A stretch of 57,873 nt of DNA from Heterostelium multicystogenum (taxonomy: Eukaryota; Evosea; Eumycetozoa; Acytosteliales; Acytosteliaceae). Positions 26,196 to 36,173 of the stretch are shown piece after piece. The notes beneath the pieces are model-generated. The model saw only the letters and a program-made list of their open reading frames with translations. It was not told the DNA's origin and ran no database searches. The translations under genes were made by a program, and so were the position numbers. Numbering within the stretch: the stretch's first letter is position 1; each line of letters starts with the position of its first letter. The stretch covers positions 1-57,873 of the forward strand of contig RCNN01000297.1 in NCBI GenBank assembly GCA_003667245.1, written 5' to 3'.

Positions 26196-27504
26196 ATGGC
26201 AAATAATGAAGAAGAAGAAGTAATCTTACCATCATATCAGGTTGTCCTTTCAAAGATTGACACAGTCTTGGATACTTTAGAGATCAAGACAAACGATCCC
26301 ACTTTTCAACTACCAACCAGAGGAAACATTATAAAGTCAGCTAAAACATTATCACATGAGATTACAAAGAGTAATAATAATAACAACAATATGATAATAA
26401 TATAAAGATTAGATATACTAATCTAATATAATTGTATATAGTTTCATTGTTGTTACAAGATTGCAGAGCTAAACCAGAGTTTTTCTCAAATATAGAAGAG
26501 TGTTTAGATAACTTATTTTCAATATATCAAGGTACCTTGAGCTTTACACAGTGAGAAAGTAGAGATAAAGTTATATCTGTTGTAACTAACTGTGTCATGA
26601 TTGATTGAACCTATAGGATTATGCACTTATTCAGGTGCATCTTTGTTTAAGCAGATTCAAATATACTTCAAGAGAGTTTATAAATCTCTCTATGATACAT
26701 TATATACATTTATGGAGAATGAAAAGAGAATTGGAGAAGATGAAGAAAATCAGGTACCAAAGGAAAGAGTTGGTATTGCTTGGAAATCTTTAGAGATGCT
26801 CGAGAAAATCCCATTAAGAAACAGCACTGCAATCTGCATAAGAATGAGCGAGCTCATGAGTATGATCGACGATGCATATGAAGAAGTAGATGAAGTAAAT
26901 GAGGGAGTTGAAGCATACAAAGCCAGAATGGCAAATGGTGAAGAATCAACAGCTGACGAAAAGAAAAAAGAAAAAGAAGCTGAAGATGAAGATGATGACG
27001 ATGAAGAGGATGGTGATGATGAAGGAGAGTTTTGAGATTGCCGACGATGGAGAAGAGGACGACGACTACTTTATCGAAGATCAAGCATTCTCTGGTAGTA
27101 GCTCCATGCGTATGTTGAATGAAGAAGAAATGAATGCCATTGCTACCATCTGCGAGCTGGTCGACAAGAGTGTCGAGAACGTCCATGAATTTACAATTTA
27201 TGTCAAAGATCGCGAGCCTAAGCCAGAGGACATGGACGACTTAACCACCGACTTGAAGCCCGAGACTTTGGAGCTTTACGAAAATCTAGTCCACCAATTC
27301 GACGAGCTCTCCAAGACTGTCGACGACATAGTCAGTGGCATCTATCCACCACAAAACAGCACATTCATTAGCGGACAAATTGAATACCTGCAATCAAAGA
27401 ACAACAAGATTGAAAAGACATTCAACGACAACAACTTTCATTTTCGTCATGTAGGACACCAGGAAGTCATAGACATGATGTTATCTTCAACCAAAATTGA
27501 ATAA
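26196..27504 (+). CDS. GCIP-like protein (cyclin-D1-binding protein 1 family)
   Basis: All-helical protein resembling the Grap2/cyclin-D-interacting (GCIP, CCNDBP1, Maid) family, which acts as a helix-loop-helix-like negative regulator of the cell cycle in animals. It starts MANNEEEEVILPSYQVVLSK. The first exon ends KTLSHEITK, and a short exon reads CRAKPEFFSNIEECLDNLFS (about 26460-26532). The third exon has GLCTYSGASLFKQIQIYFKR, then GIAWKSLEMLEKIPLRNSTA, the 'W..L..L.K.P..N..A' helix characteristic of the family. A Glu/Asp/Lys-rich acidic block (about 26940-27070) follows, then CELVDKSVENVHEF and a final helical part ending TKIE. Introns are about 26371-26459 and 26533-26617. One shift near 27034 separates two long frames that clearly belong to one protein. 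The family call rests on helix patterns, without a diagnostic catalytic motif. Confidence 0.55.
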
Positions 27505-27805
27505 AGTAAAGCCAGTCGTCAGTCAAGTGTCAAGAGTTGCTTGCATACAACTAACTCCAACAACCAATATCAATATTCATATCCATCCCCCTTTAATTTA
27601 ATTCTTTTTTTATATTTTTGCAATCTCCCCACACACTTCAGTGAGGTGGTAAGGTCAACCACATCTTCACAGGTGTCACTCACTTTCGACCCTTTTTTTA
27701 ATTTTAATTTTAAATTAATAATAATAATATTATTATTACTAATATTATTGTTATTGCTTTCTTTGTTAATATTATTGGTTATCAGTATTTATAAAGATTG
27801 CAAAC
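27505..27805. other. intergenic
   Basis: 301 bases with poly-T and ATT/TTA runs typical of a dictyostelid promoter. Nothing else seen. Confidence 0.6.
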
Positions 27806-29272
27806 ATGTACAGTAATAGCAGTTCAAACAACAGTAGTCACAACACTGACTATAGACTGGATGGCGATGCTAACGATGACGATCAAATCGAATTGAATGT
27901 ACAGACCCACAGCAATGACTCATTGCAAGACCAACAACAAAATAGAGACAATCAATTTCTATTAGATAAGCAACAGCCACCACAGAAAAGGAATGAAACG
28001 TAAGTTGTTCATTTTATGCGGAATCCGATGCATACGTTCAATCTATTGATACTTTTTGGTCATGAAATGAATATACTACTACTATTATTATTACTATTAT
28101 TAGTACAAAGATTGCAATGGTCATTGCATTTTACTTCTTTATATCGATATCATTGGTATTCTTGAATAAGCTGTTGATGAAGAATTTGGATTTCGACTAC
28201 CCCCTCTTTATCACATGGTACCAACAGATTGTGTCTTTTGTCATGATCTACCTTATGTGCAAAGCTGCACCAAACTTTGAAGCATTGAACTTCCTTCCAC
28301 CATTCGAATTCAAGTACGCCACTGCTCAACGTGTAGTACCACTCACTGTTGTCCTCACTTTTATGATTATTTTCAACAACCTCTGCTTGGAATATGTCGA
28401 GGTTTCTTTCTATCAAGTAAATATCATTTTCATTAGATCATCTCAACAGGCAGTTGGGGAAACCAACGTTTCATTCCATACCATATATTAATACCATTTA
28501 TGTAAAACACAGGTTGCGAGATCACTGACCATTTGCTTCTCATTGGTTCTTACCTATGTGATTCTCAAGAGCAAGACTTCTTTCAATGCCATGGTTGGAT
28601 GTGGTATTGTATTCATTGGATTCATACTTGGAAGTGCTGGTGAAGTCAACTTCTCATGGTATGGTGTTATCTTTGGTCTATTCTCCAGTTTCTTTGTTGC
28701 CCTCTACTCTATATATGTCAAGAGAATTCTTCCAGTTTGCGAAGGAAATGAATGGTAACTATCGTTGTTGTTTTTGTTTGGAAAATTCAAAAAAAGCTAA
28801 TATATCTCAATATATAATAGGAAACTTTCAATTTATAATACAGCAATTTCAATTGTTTTAATTTTACCATTGATTGTCATTAGTGGTGAAGCCAAAACTT
28901 TGATGGACGAACCCATTCTTTACACTGGAGAGTTTTGGCTTGTTATGACCATTGCTGGTGCAATGGGATACCTTATTAGTATAGCTATTTTCATGCAAAT
29001 CAAACATACATCTCCACTCACAAATGCAATTTCTGGAACTGTCAAAGCATGTGTACAAACTATTTTAGCAGTTATGATTTGGGGAAATGCTATTTCATTC
29101 CAAGTAAGTATTCTAACTAGATACAAGTTAATAGTATCAAACTCAATCATCATAACATTTATTAATATCTAATTTCAATTTTTTTTATTATTAGAATGGA
29201 TTTGGTATATTTTTGGTAATTGCAGGTTCTTTCTACTATTCTTATGTTAGATATCAAGAAATGAAGAAATAA
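27806..29272 (+). CDS. GDP-fucose-type nucleotide-sugar transporter (SLC35C1/TPT family)
   Basis: Golgi antiporter exchanging a nucleotide sugar for the corresponding NMP. Five exons: 27806-27999, 28104-28416, 28513-28754, 28821-29103 and 29195-29272. All reading frames join cleanly, making this one of the few fully intact genes here. The N-terminus is Ser/Asn/Gln-rich and cytosolic. About ten membrane helices follow: AFYFFISISLVFLNKLLM, then DYPLFITWYQQIV, NNLCLEYVEVSFYQVARSLT (the SLC35C/TPT 'YV.VSFYQ..RSL' signature), GCGIVFIGFILGSAGE, SIYVKRILPVCEGNEWKLS, and ISGTVKACVQTILAVMIWG. The order VARSLTI..., TSF.A...CGI, and YxKRxLP....W.L..YN closely follows the GDP-fucose transporter. The C-terminus YQEMKK is dilysine-like. 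Fucose is the best guess for the substrate; a related hexose-phosphate or UDP-sugar translocator is possible. Confidence 0.8.
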
Positions 29273-29586
29273 TTCAATGGCAAACACCAACAACAAATAA
29301 CCAATGTAGAAGTTAATTAAAAACTCAATATATTTCTTATTTCATTTTCTTAGTCTCAGGCTAAAGTCAAACATATGCCTCGTCAATCTGACATCCAGTT
29401 CAAGGCTACAGCCCAACGCATTGTCTGTGGTCCTCATAACGTTATTAATGAGTGAAAATGAGTTTTGAAAATTTTGATTTATTTTTTATTTTTGATTTGC
29501 TCATAATATGATTTAGACAATTTTGTCGTTTTTCATTGATTTGTGTTTCTTTCATATTATATATTATAGATTGCTAAGTAAACACG
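29273..29586. other. intergenic with a less AT-rich, coding-like island
   Basis: 314 bases. The part at about 29355-29455 is markedly richer in G+C than its surroundings and is open for 31 codons (QAKVKHMPRQSDIQFK ... GPHNVINE, TGA), preceded by TTAG/TCAG acceptor-like sequences. No family recognised; see findings. Confidence 0.5.
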
Positions 29587-30579
29587 ATGTTGACATCAAA
29601 GTTTGGTTATTTAGGACTGAAGTCCATCCAACAGGTTGCTGCCCCATCGGCATGCTCTTTGTTGGTTCGTTCAGCATTGTCAAGCACCACTCAAATCAGA
29701 ACATTCGCAGCTGAAAAAGAAAAGAAACCAAAGAAGCCAAAGTCCTCTGAGGAGAAGGTTGTTGTCGACGTCGACAACACTGAATATGGTGCAGGTAGCT
29801 TAAAGTTGACCTCCTCCAAGAAGGTTGTCGTACAAAAAGTCAACAAGAAGCGTTTGTTGAAAACAAAATCGAACCCAATCAACAACAGCGATACAGAGAC
29901 CGTCTTACTCACCCGTCTACACCCAACCACAACCACCAACCAAGCTGTAAACCCACCAGTCCCAACCATTACATACGAACAACTCAAACAATTACTCTCA
30001 AAAGACGAACAGAAATCATTCACACTTATAGATTTGCGTGATCCAAAGGAATTCTATGGTGATTCACCAATCAAGCAATCAGAGAACATTCCAAGTAAGT
30101 TATGCTAAGCTCTAGCTTTGATTGAACGAATATCAATGACAAAGAACAACCATTAATTGCGTCATCTTCAAACCATAACAGTGGAATATGAGATTCAAAA
30201 AACAGAGTCTGAACAAGCTAACGAAGCTAAACAAAAACAAAAGTCTAAAGGAAAGAAAAAAGCAAAGACAGAGGAGAAGAAGATGACTTTAGTAGATGAT
30301 TCAAACTTTTGGCAACGTTGTTTTAAATTGACTGGTGCTCAATGGAAAGATAAATATGGTTTCCCCAAATTACAACCAGAGGATCGTATCATTTTTTACT
30401 CTGCCAACAATGGTCGTAGTTCACTTGCTGCTGAGATGGCAATCGGTTCAGGATTTAATAAGTATGTAGTATACTAAATGAACTTCATTATACTTTTCAA
30501 CAAGTTTAACTAATAATATTCAACTTTTATCATCATGAAATATAGTGTTCAAATATTGGAAGGTGGAATTCGTTATTGA
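29587..30579 (+). CDS. mitochondrial rhodanese-like protein, catalytic Cys replaced
   Basis: Starts MLTSKFGYLGLKSIQQVAAP. The N-terminus is rich in Ser/Ala/Arg with no acidic residue for about 45 positions and contains a cleavage-like RTFAAEKEK, a good mitochondrial presequence. A rhodanese fold follows: TYEQLKQLL, FTLIDLRDPKEFYGDS (the conserved D-x-R-x3-E-F), IP at the exon end, then after an intron (30094-30180) a Lys/Glu-rich insertion, FWQRCF, IIFYSANNGRSSLAAEMAIG, and in the last exon ILEGGIRY. The active-site loop should read C-x-x-G-x-R-S; here a Ser codon (30400-30402) replaces the nucleophilic Cys, so sulfurtransferase activity is unlikely. The second intron is about 30462-30545. 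No frame shift is needed. Confidence 0.8.
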
Positions 30580-30847
30580 ATAAGCAAGAAAATAAATTAC
30601 AACAACAATAAGATACAGATATAGTTTTAGATAAATAATCACAATCAAACAAAGCAAACAAACTAAACAAACGAAACATGTGCATATTATATTATATTCA
30701 TTTAAATTCAACTTACTTCTCTTGATTTAAATACACTGTATTATTATAATGATCAAAATGTAAGGGAACATTGAATTACTTTACTTAGGTTTTTACTATT
30801 AGGTGTTTAGTTTATTATAAATTAAAACAAAATTATGGATGAAGATC

Positions 30848-31617
30848 TTATTTTCTTACAAATTGATCAGCTGATGGTAGAGATTGGTTCATTGCTTCGA
30901 GAAAAGAGGTGGTGGTAGATGGGATTGATTCGGCAATTGCTGTTGTGATGGTTGGTGTGGTAACTGCGGCGGTTGCAGCTTCGATAATGATTGAGTCGTT
31001 GGAGGCAGCGGTAGCAAGAACCTTACCTGCATTGGCAGCAGCTGGCAAAACAGATGCTACTGTAGAGGCAACAGCATTTGATACAGATACTGGTGCTGCA
31101 GTGACTGCGCTGACGACAGCTTGTGGTACAGTAGTTCCTGCCGATGCTGTAGTTCTAATGGTGTCGGCTACGACTTGCGATGAAGTTGAGGCAATGACAG
31201 GAGCGGCGGCTCTCAACCATGATCTAATTTTCCAAAATCCAAACAATCCAACAATCAACAGTGATACAGCGACCAAACCAACGGTGGCATTGTATTTTCT
31301 ATTGTCATCAAACAGAGTCAACAAAGATCTGACCTGAGGGTTGTGTGGATCGGTCTTGAGAATCTCTTCCAACACTTCGACACCCTCTCTATTCTTTTTT
31401 AATCTATAATATGCGAATGCAATTGAATATTTATACAAATAACTATTTGGCTCTTCTTCGCTTAGTTCTATGATGAAGAGTCAGATGATTGGTTAGCAAT
31501 GAATACCTTTCAAAAGATGTGACAATTTTACATACTTTGTAAGAAATATAAGCCTCTTTTAATATCGTATTTGTTTGAGCTATGAATTAAACTATTTGAA
31601 TAACTAAATATTTGGTC
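30848..31617 (-). CDS. mitochondrial fission protein FIS1, N-terminus not resolved, with long C-terminal extension
   Basis: TPR-type receptor of the mitochondrial/peroxisomal outer membrane in the fission machinery. Exon 31536-31617 reads YSNSLIHSSNKYDIKRGLYF (compare the Fis1 'YAW.L..S....D...G...L' helix). The intron is 31468-31535 and the join gives FLQKLSEEEPNSYLYKYSIA, then FAYYRLKKNREGVEVLEEIL and DPHNPQVRSLLTL, the second Fis1 TPR. A membrane helix VGLVAVSLLIVGLFGFW is followed by RSW. Fis1 normally ends a few residues after this helix; here an Ala/Thr/Ser/Val-rich tail of about 120 residues follows, to LPSADQFVRK. The first exon, coding about 25-30 residues, is not found. Only 58 bases separate this exon's acceptor from the stop of the upstream BTB gene. 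Confidence 0.8.
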
Positions 31618-31675
31618 CTAATGTTGATCAATTTGTTTGGTCAGTACATGCAAGCTCAGAATTGTTAGTGAGAGT

Positions 31676-32086
31676 CTAGATAGTTACTCTTGGTTGCTTC
31701 ATGATTTTCTCATCTTCGTTCTCTTGATTGTATTCATCTTCGTGCTCCAATTTAAAGTATTTCAACTCTTCTTTGATAAGCTCCTGTGGAATCTCAGTTG
31801 GGATAACCAACTTTCCGGTTCTATAAAAGTTGAGGATCACCTCGAATACACGACCGTTTCTGTCAAAGAAATATTCTCCTCTCTTATCTGGACGACGCAA
31901 GTGCTTGTTCTCACGCAAGAACAAGTTTCCAAGCAATGTTTGTGGATAACGAGTCAAAGTACTTGGTCTAACCTCGTATTTTACACCACCAACATTAAGA
32001 ATGACTGGCTCATCATCTGCCTGAGCAGCATCGATATAATCTGGTGAACTATTATTCGATTCAATATCAACTGGTACTTGTGACAT
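31676..32086 (-). CDS. BTB/T1 (KCTD-like) domain protein
   Basis: 136 residues, single exon, frame intact: MSQVPVDIESNN at the start and an ATG just inside an AT-rich leader. Residues about 27-115 form a potassium-channel tetramerisation-type BTB domain: VILNVGGVKYEVRPSTLTRY, then PQTLLGNLF, FDRNGRVFEVILNFYRTGKL and the final PQELIKEELKYFKLE helix. No channel or other domain follows; an acidic tail ends in KQPRVTI. KCTD proteins of this size usually oligomerise and serve as cullin-3 adaptors or G-protein binders; which applies here cannot be told. The stop is 58 bases before the first visible FIS1 exon on the same strand. Confidence 0.88.
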   Translation of the reverse strand: MSQVPVDIESNNSSPDYIDAAQADDEPVILNVGGVKYEVRPSTLTRYPQTLLGNLFLRENKHLRRPDKRGEYFFDRNGRVFEVILNFYRTGKLVIPTEIPQELIKEELKYFKLEHEDEYNQENEDEKIMKQPRVTI

Positions 32087-32601
32087 TGTCGTTATCTATC
32101 TTTTACTTAATGAACTAGCAAGAACCTAATAGAATTTAATATTACAAATATAAACTTACGAAACTAAATAATAATAATAATAGTAGTAATATAAAGATAT
32201 ATATCTATATTTCACTATTATTATCTGAAACACAACAACAATAACAACAAAAAGGTAACTAACAGTGACTTCTAAATTATGTTTTTAAAAATGATAAAAT
32301 ATTTTTTGGCGGTTATTTTTAAAAGTAATTTTGAATGGATTGGATTATTCTGGCTTGTTTGTCCAACAACTACATTGCTGTTTGGTAGAAGGTAGAATTT
32401 ACAAGATTCAATTGTTGAATTGTCAATGTAATAATAGTATCTTATATCCTATCATATCCTTTCTTATTCTTATAAGATTCACTAGGTTGATAAGATCATA
32501 AAACTATTGTATCACTTTGAGTTACATTGAGTATTTAGATCTATAGATCGAGTTAATACAAGTGAGTAATATTGTATCTTACAAATATAATAAGATGATA
32601 A

Positions 32602-32633
<32 letters not shown>

Positions 32634-32755
32634 AATTAAAAGAATAATAAAAATAATATTGAATATTATTTTATTTAAACAAAACATGTCGATCATCGGA
32701 TTTTAAATTTGAATTATTAGTATTATTATAATTATAATTATGATTATTATTATTA
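32087..32755. other. intergenic
   Basis: Spacer between the phosphoesterase stop (minus, 32756) and the BTB gene start, so it holds the BTB promoter and the phosphoesterase 3' flank. It has TA and GTAT repeats near 32595-32630 and an ATT run just before 32755. No gene supported. Confidence 0.6.
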
Positions 32756-35007
32756 TTAAACTGAATACAATGTAAAGTAGGTGTTCATTGTAGATGTAAG
32801 TGCGAAAATCGAGTTTTGGAAGCTGAGGTATTTTCCAGTGGGAATGTTATAGAAAAGATATCCTTGACCGTTGCTCTCATCGAGAACGAACCAGTTGTCG
32901 GACTCTGATGTACAGGTGACCAAACGTCCATTGCCGTTGAGACAGAGTCCCGACTCGGCTGATACGATGTAGTTACCTAGTACACCGGCTGCTTCGTTCA
33001 TAATAAAGTATTGGTATCCGTTGGATTTGTCGTTGGAGATAGGACCCATCGAGATGGTCGATCCAGTGGCAATTACTGCTTGGTTTCCAGATTGGAAGAC
33101 ATAGGTACGTCCAATCGATGGGTTGTTTCCACGAACGACACGGTAGCCTGGCGCAACAACTGGGTAGGTTTGGTTTCCGTATGGAACGGTTGGATATGGA
33201 CCTGGCAAATCTTCACATTCCTCAGTGGGGTTCCAGTTGCCGTGGCTGTCTCTCGATGGCATTGGCATGGCAGTGGTGTTTGGAACAGAGAGATTGGTGA
33301 AGCTGAAGTCGAGTGCTCTGGTCAAGTCGGACATGAAGTTACGACGGTAGCTTGAGATCATTGGGGACAAGACCTCTTCGGCTGGGTATCCGTTAGCAAT
33401 GGCCCATTGCTCGACGAATTGAATGACAGAGGTGTGATCGGATGGCTCAGTGAAAACTACTCCTCCAGTCGACCATGGTGATACAATGAAAGCTGGGACA
33501 CGTTGACCTGGACCAATTGGTTGTGGGGCAGAATCGTCTCCATAAATCCACTCATCGAGGGTACCGAATGGTGAAATGGGTGGTACAACATGGTCAAAGA
33601 ATCCTCCTGACTCATCATAGTCAATAATCAAGACAGTATCTTCCAAGCTTTAGAGTTAGTTACAGAGTTGACAACTTGTTGAGTCAAACCATTGACCAGC
33701 CATTGGACCATTATCCTATTAATATAAATTATTAGCACTTGTAGCAAAACTAGTTATTGATATTATAGTTCAACTTACTGGATGTTCAGATAACTCGGTT
33801 GGACCAACAACAAAAGAAACTTGTGGGAGTGTACCGTTGAGGGCCTGTTCATAGAAAGCCTCCAATCCAAAGTAAGAGATACCGTTGATTCTGAGTGGAG
33901 AGGTTTTGTTTGATTTTTGGTATACCTCGAACCATGCGAGGGCATTATCATCAAAGTTATCCTCACCTTGGTAGACACGCCATGAGATACCTGCATTTTG
34001 CAAAATTTCTGGGTAAGTCAACCACTCAAGAGGTGGAGTTTCGGTGTTGTCAGTGACTGGACCACGAGGAGTGGCACCACGAGCATCAATAGTTCCACTC
34101 CAAAGTACAATACGATTGGGATTGGTTGATGTCATAATCGATTCGTAATATTTATCGGCAATAGTAAATTGGTCGGCCAACTCGTAGTAGAATGGGAGGT
34201 TGTCTTGTCCGAGATATCCTAGAGATCCGACGGTGTTACCCTCTGGCCAATTGTTGTTGAGACCGTTGTTCCATGCAACATGGTTTGGACTCCAGGCATT
34301 GGAACCACCGCTAGTGCAACCAGCCTTTGGACCATCAAGTTTGAATGGCAATGCGTATTTTTGTCCATTGTGTGTGTCTGGTGAGTGTGGATCTGGTTGG
34401 TAGAGAATGTTGTTTCCATTCTCTTGGATAAGCATGTTTGGATCCTTGAAGTTGCAGACACCTGGCAAAATTCCATAGTAGTTGTCGAAGGCACGGTTCT
34501 CCTGCATGAAAATGACGATGTGCTTGATCTTGGTCAAACCAACAATGTTGGATGGACCCTTGTCACAAGTGTCGTTCAAATTGGCACCGTTTTGGATGCA
34601 ACCAGTTGGGACAAGTCCAACGCCACGATGGGTAAATACCCTTTCCATCACATTGGTAGACCGCATTTGGGTCGAGGTCAGAGCATGATCCAGTCGATTT
34701 CTGGAGGGAGGCTCCACAGTGGTCTGCTGAGTCTGGACAGACACACTTTGTCGAAGCTGGAATACATGTGTGAGAAGCGGGAGCGCTGTTAGCCTGGCAT
34801 CCATTTGGACACTCGAGTCTACGCATAGGTGGCTGTCCAATGGTGACACACTGATATAAATCGGTGGCGTTCAAACCAGAGCATCCAGTCAACTGAGAAC
34901 CCACAATAGGCACGGTTGTCAGTACAAACACACTTGGCATCGGTCCAGGCCACCAAAAGCAACAATCCAACAACAGTAAAAATAATATTGATTTTATTCA
35001 TCATCAT
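32756..35007 (-). CDS. secreted phospholipase C-type phosphoesterase with Cys-rich repeats and a lectin-like C-terminus
   Basis: Member of the phosphoesterase (non-specific phospholipase C / acid phosphatase) family. It starts MMMNKINIIFTVVGLLLLVA, a signal peptide ending near TDAK. Two tandem Cys-rich modules follow (CVCTDNRAYCGFS ... CIPASTK and CVCPDSADHCGAS ... GCIQNGA), each about 55-60 residues. The catalytic domain has HIVIFMQENRAFDNYYG (family motif ENRxFDxYFG, 34490-34540), NRIVLWSGTIDARG, LSEHPV at the end of an exon, an intron (about 33718-33777), DNGPMAGQW, and DYDESGGFFDHVVPP (33587-33620), the metal-binding DExGGFFDHV. The C-terminal 130 residues (YRVVRGNN ... GLCLNGNGRLVTCTSESDNW ... 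YFTLYSV) resemble a beta-trefoil carbohydrate-binding domain. Shifts occur near 34610, 34870, 33690 and 33645. Likely acts on phospholipids in phagosomes or outside the cell, such as bacterial prey membranes (inference). Confidence 0.85.
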
Positions 35008-36173
35008 AATTTTATTAATTATAATTATTTCTAACAGATAAAAAAAATAGATATAAATATAATTATAAAAGTTATAATGTCAAACTAATGTTTACTAAAT
35101 TAAATGTTATTGATCAACTGGGGTCTCATTTAAATATTGTTGTGGTGTGATTGATTTGTGGAACAGTGTTTGCTAGATATCTACTTAGCTAGGCCAAACC
35201 AGTTAAACTGGTTCTTGTTTTTGTTCTTTCTTGAAACCCACCACTTTCGGATATTAATTTCGCACCCCCACAATGATAGTACCAAAACATAGTTTTTGTT
35301 GGCTAAAAAAAACTCGAAATCAGATAGCTCCAACCATATCAAATTATTTAAAACTATCAATTAAAAAAAAATAGGTCAAAGATTGGGAGGGAGATATTAT
35401 ATTATATTTAATTTTCGGGTTTATATATCCAATGTTGCTCGGGTACACTCAGAGTCTTGATTCTTTTAACAGGAAATATAGATATTTTAATTATACCGAT
35501 GATCATCAATTAGTCTGAACTTCTCTTCTGATAGATCCTCTGACTATTAATTAGTCAGTTTACAATATAGTTTGGGTTTTAGTTAGTTCATACATTAAAT
35601 ACAAAAATCAAATTAAACATTTATCATTATCATTTTATTTCGTTAACCTGTTTATCTCTAGACATTATAATGTATAACAAAATATTAGATGAAACTTCAA
35701 AATTAATAAAACATTCAATATTTAATATATATATAAATATATATTATACTTTATTTATATATCTTAGCTAGTATTTATTTTGTTTGATTTATAATTATTT
35801 GAGTGAGATCGTGAGAGAGAGTGTGTGATGATGTTAAAAAAACAATGTTTAAGTGTAATTTAAATTAAATTAAGCAGCACTACTTAACTTAAAAAAACAA
35901 TTTATATTTTTTGCAAATTGATCAATTTGACTGATTAAGCATGATGACATTGTTTATTTTTCCCAAAGCATTCAATAACCATTTTTATTTTATTATTCTA
36001 AATTTAGAAAGAGATATATAGAAGTTTAAAAAAATTATTATAGCATTTTTTTAGTTTATTTTTATTGTTGTTGTTGGTTGTTTTTGTTGTGATCTAGTTA
36101 TATAAGCAATCCCTATTTCTTTTCTACAAAAATAATTTTTCAATAGTAATTACTATTAAACTCATATATATCC
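35008..36173. other. intergenic, divergent promoter region
   Basis: 1.17 kb between the phosphoesterase (-) and the kinase gene (+). It contains a GTTAAACTGG/CCAGTTTAAC-like inverted segment near 35190-35212 (CCAGTTAAACTGG), TATATATA runs near 35725-35760 and a GTT run near 36060. No gene seen. Confidence 0.55.

Noticed and set aside
30909..31337. Plus-strand frame of 142 codons, Ala/Val-rich
   Set aside because: Antisense to the Ala/Thr-rich FIS1 tail; repeats of GCN/ACN codons read openly both ways, and FIS1 has real homology.
33011..34792. Several plus-strand frames over the phosphoesterase gene
   Set aside because: Shadows of a gene with clear catalytic motifs on the minus strand.
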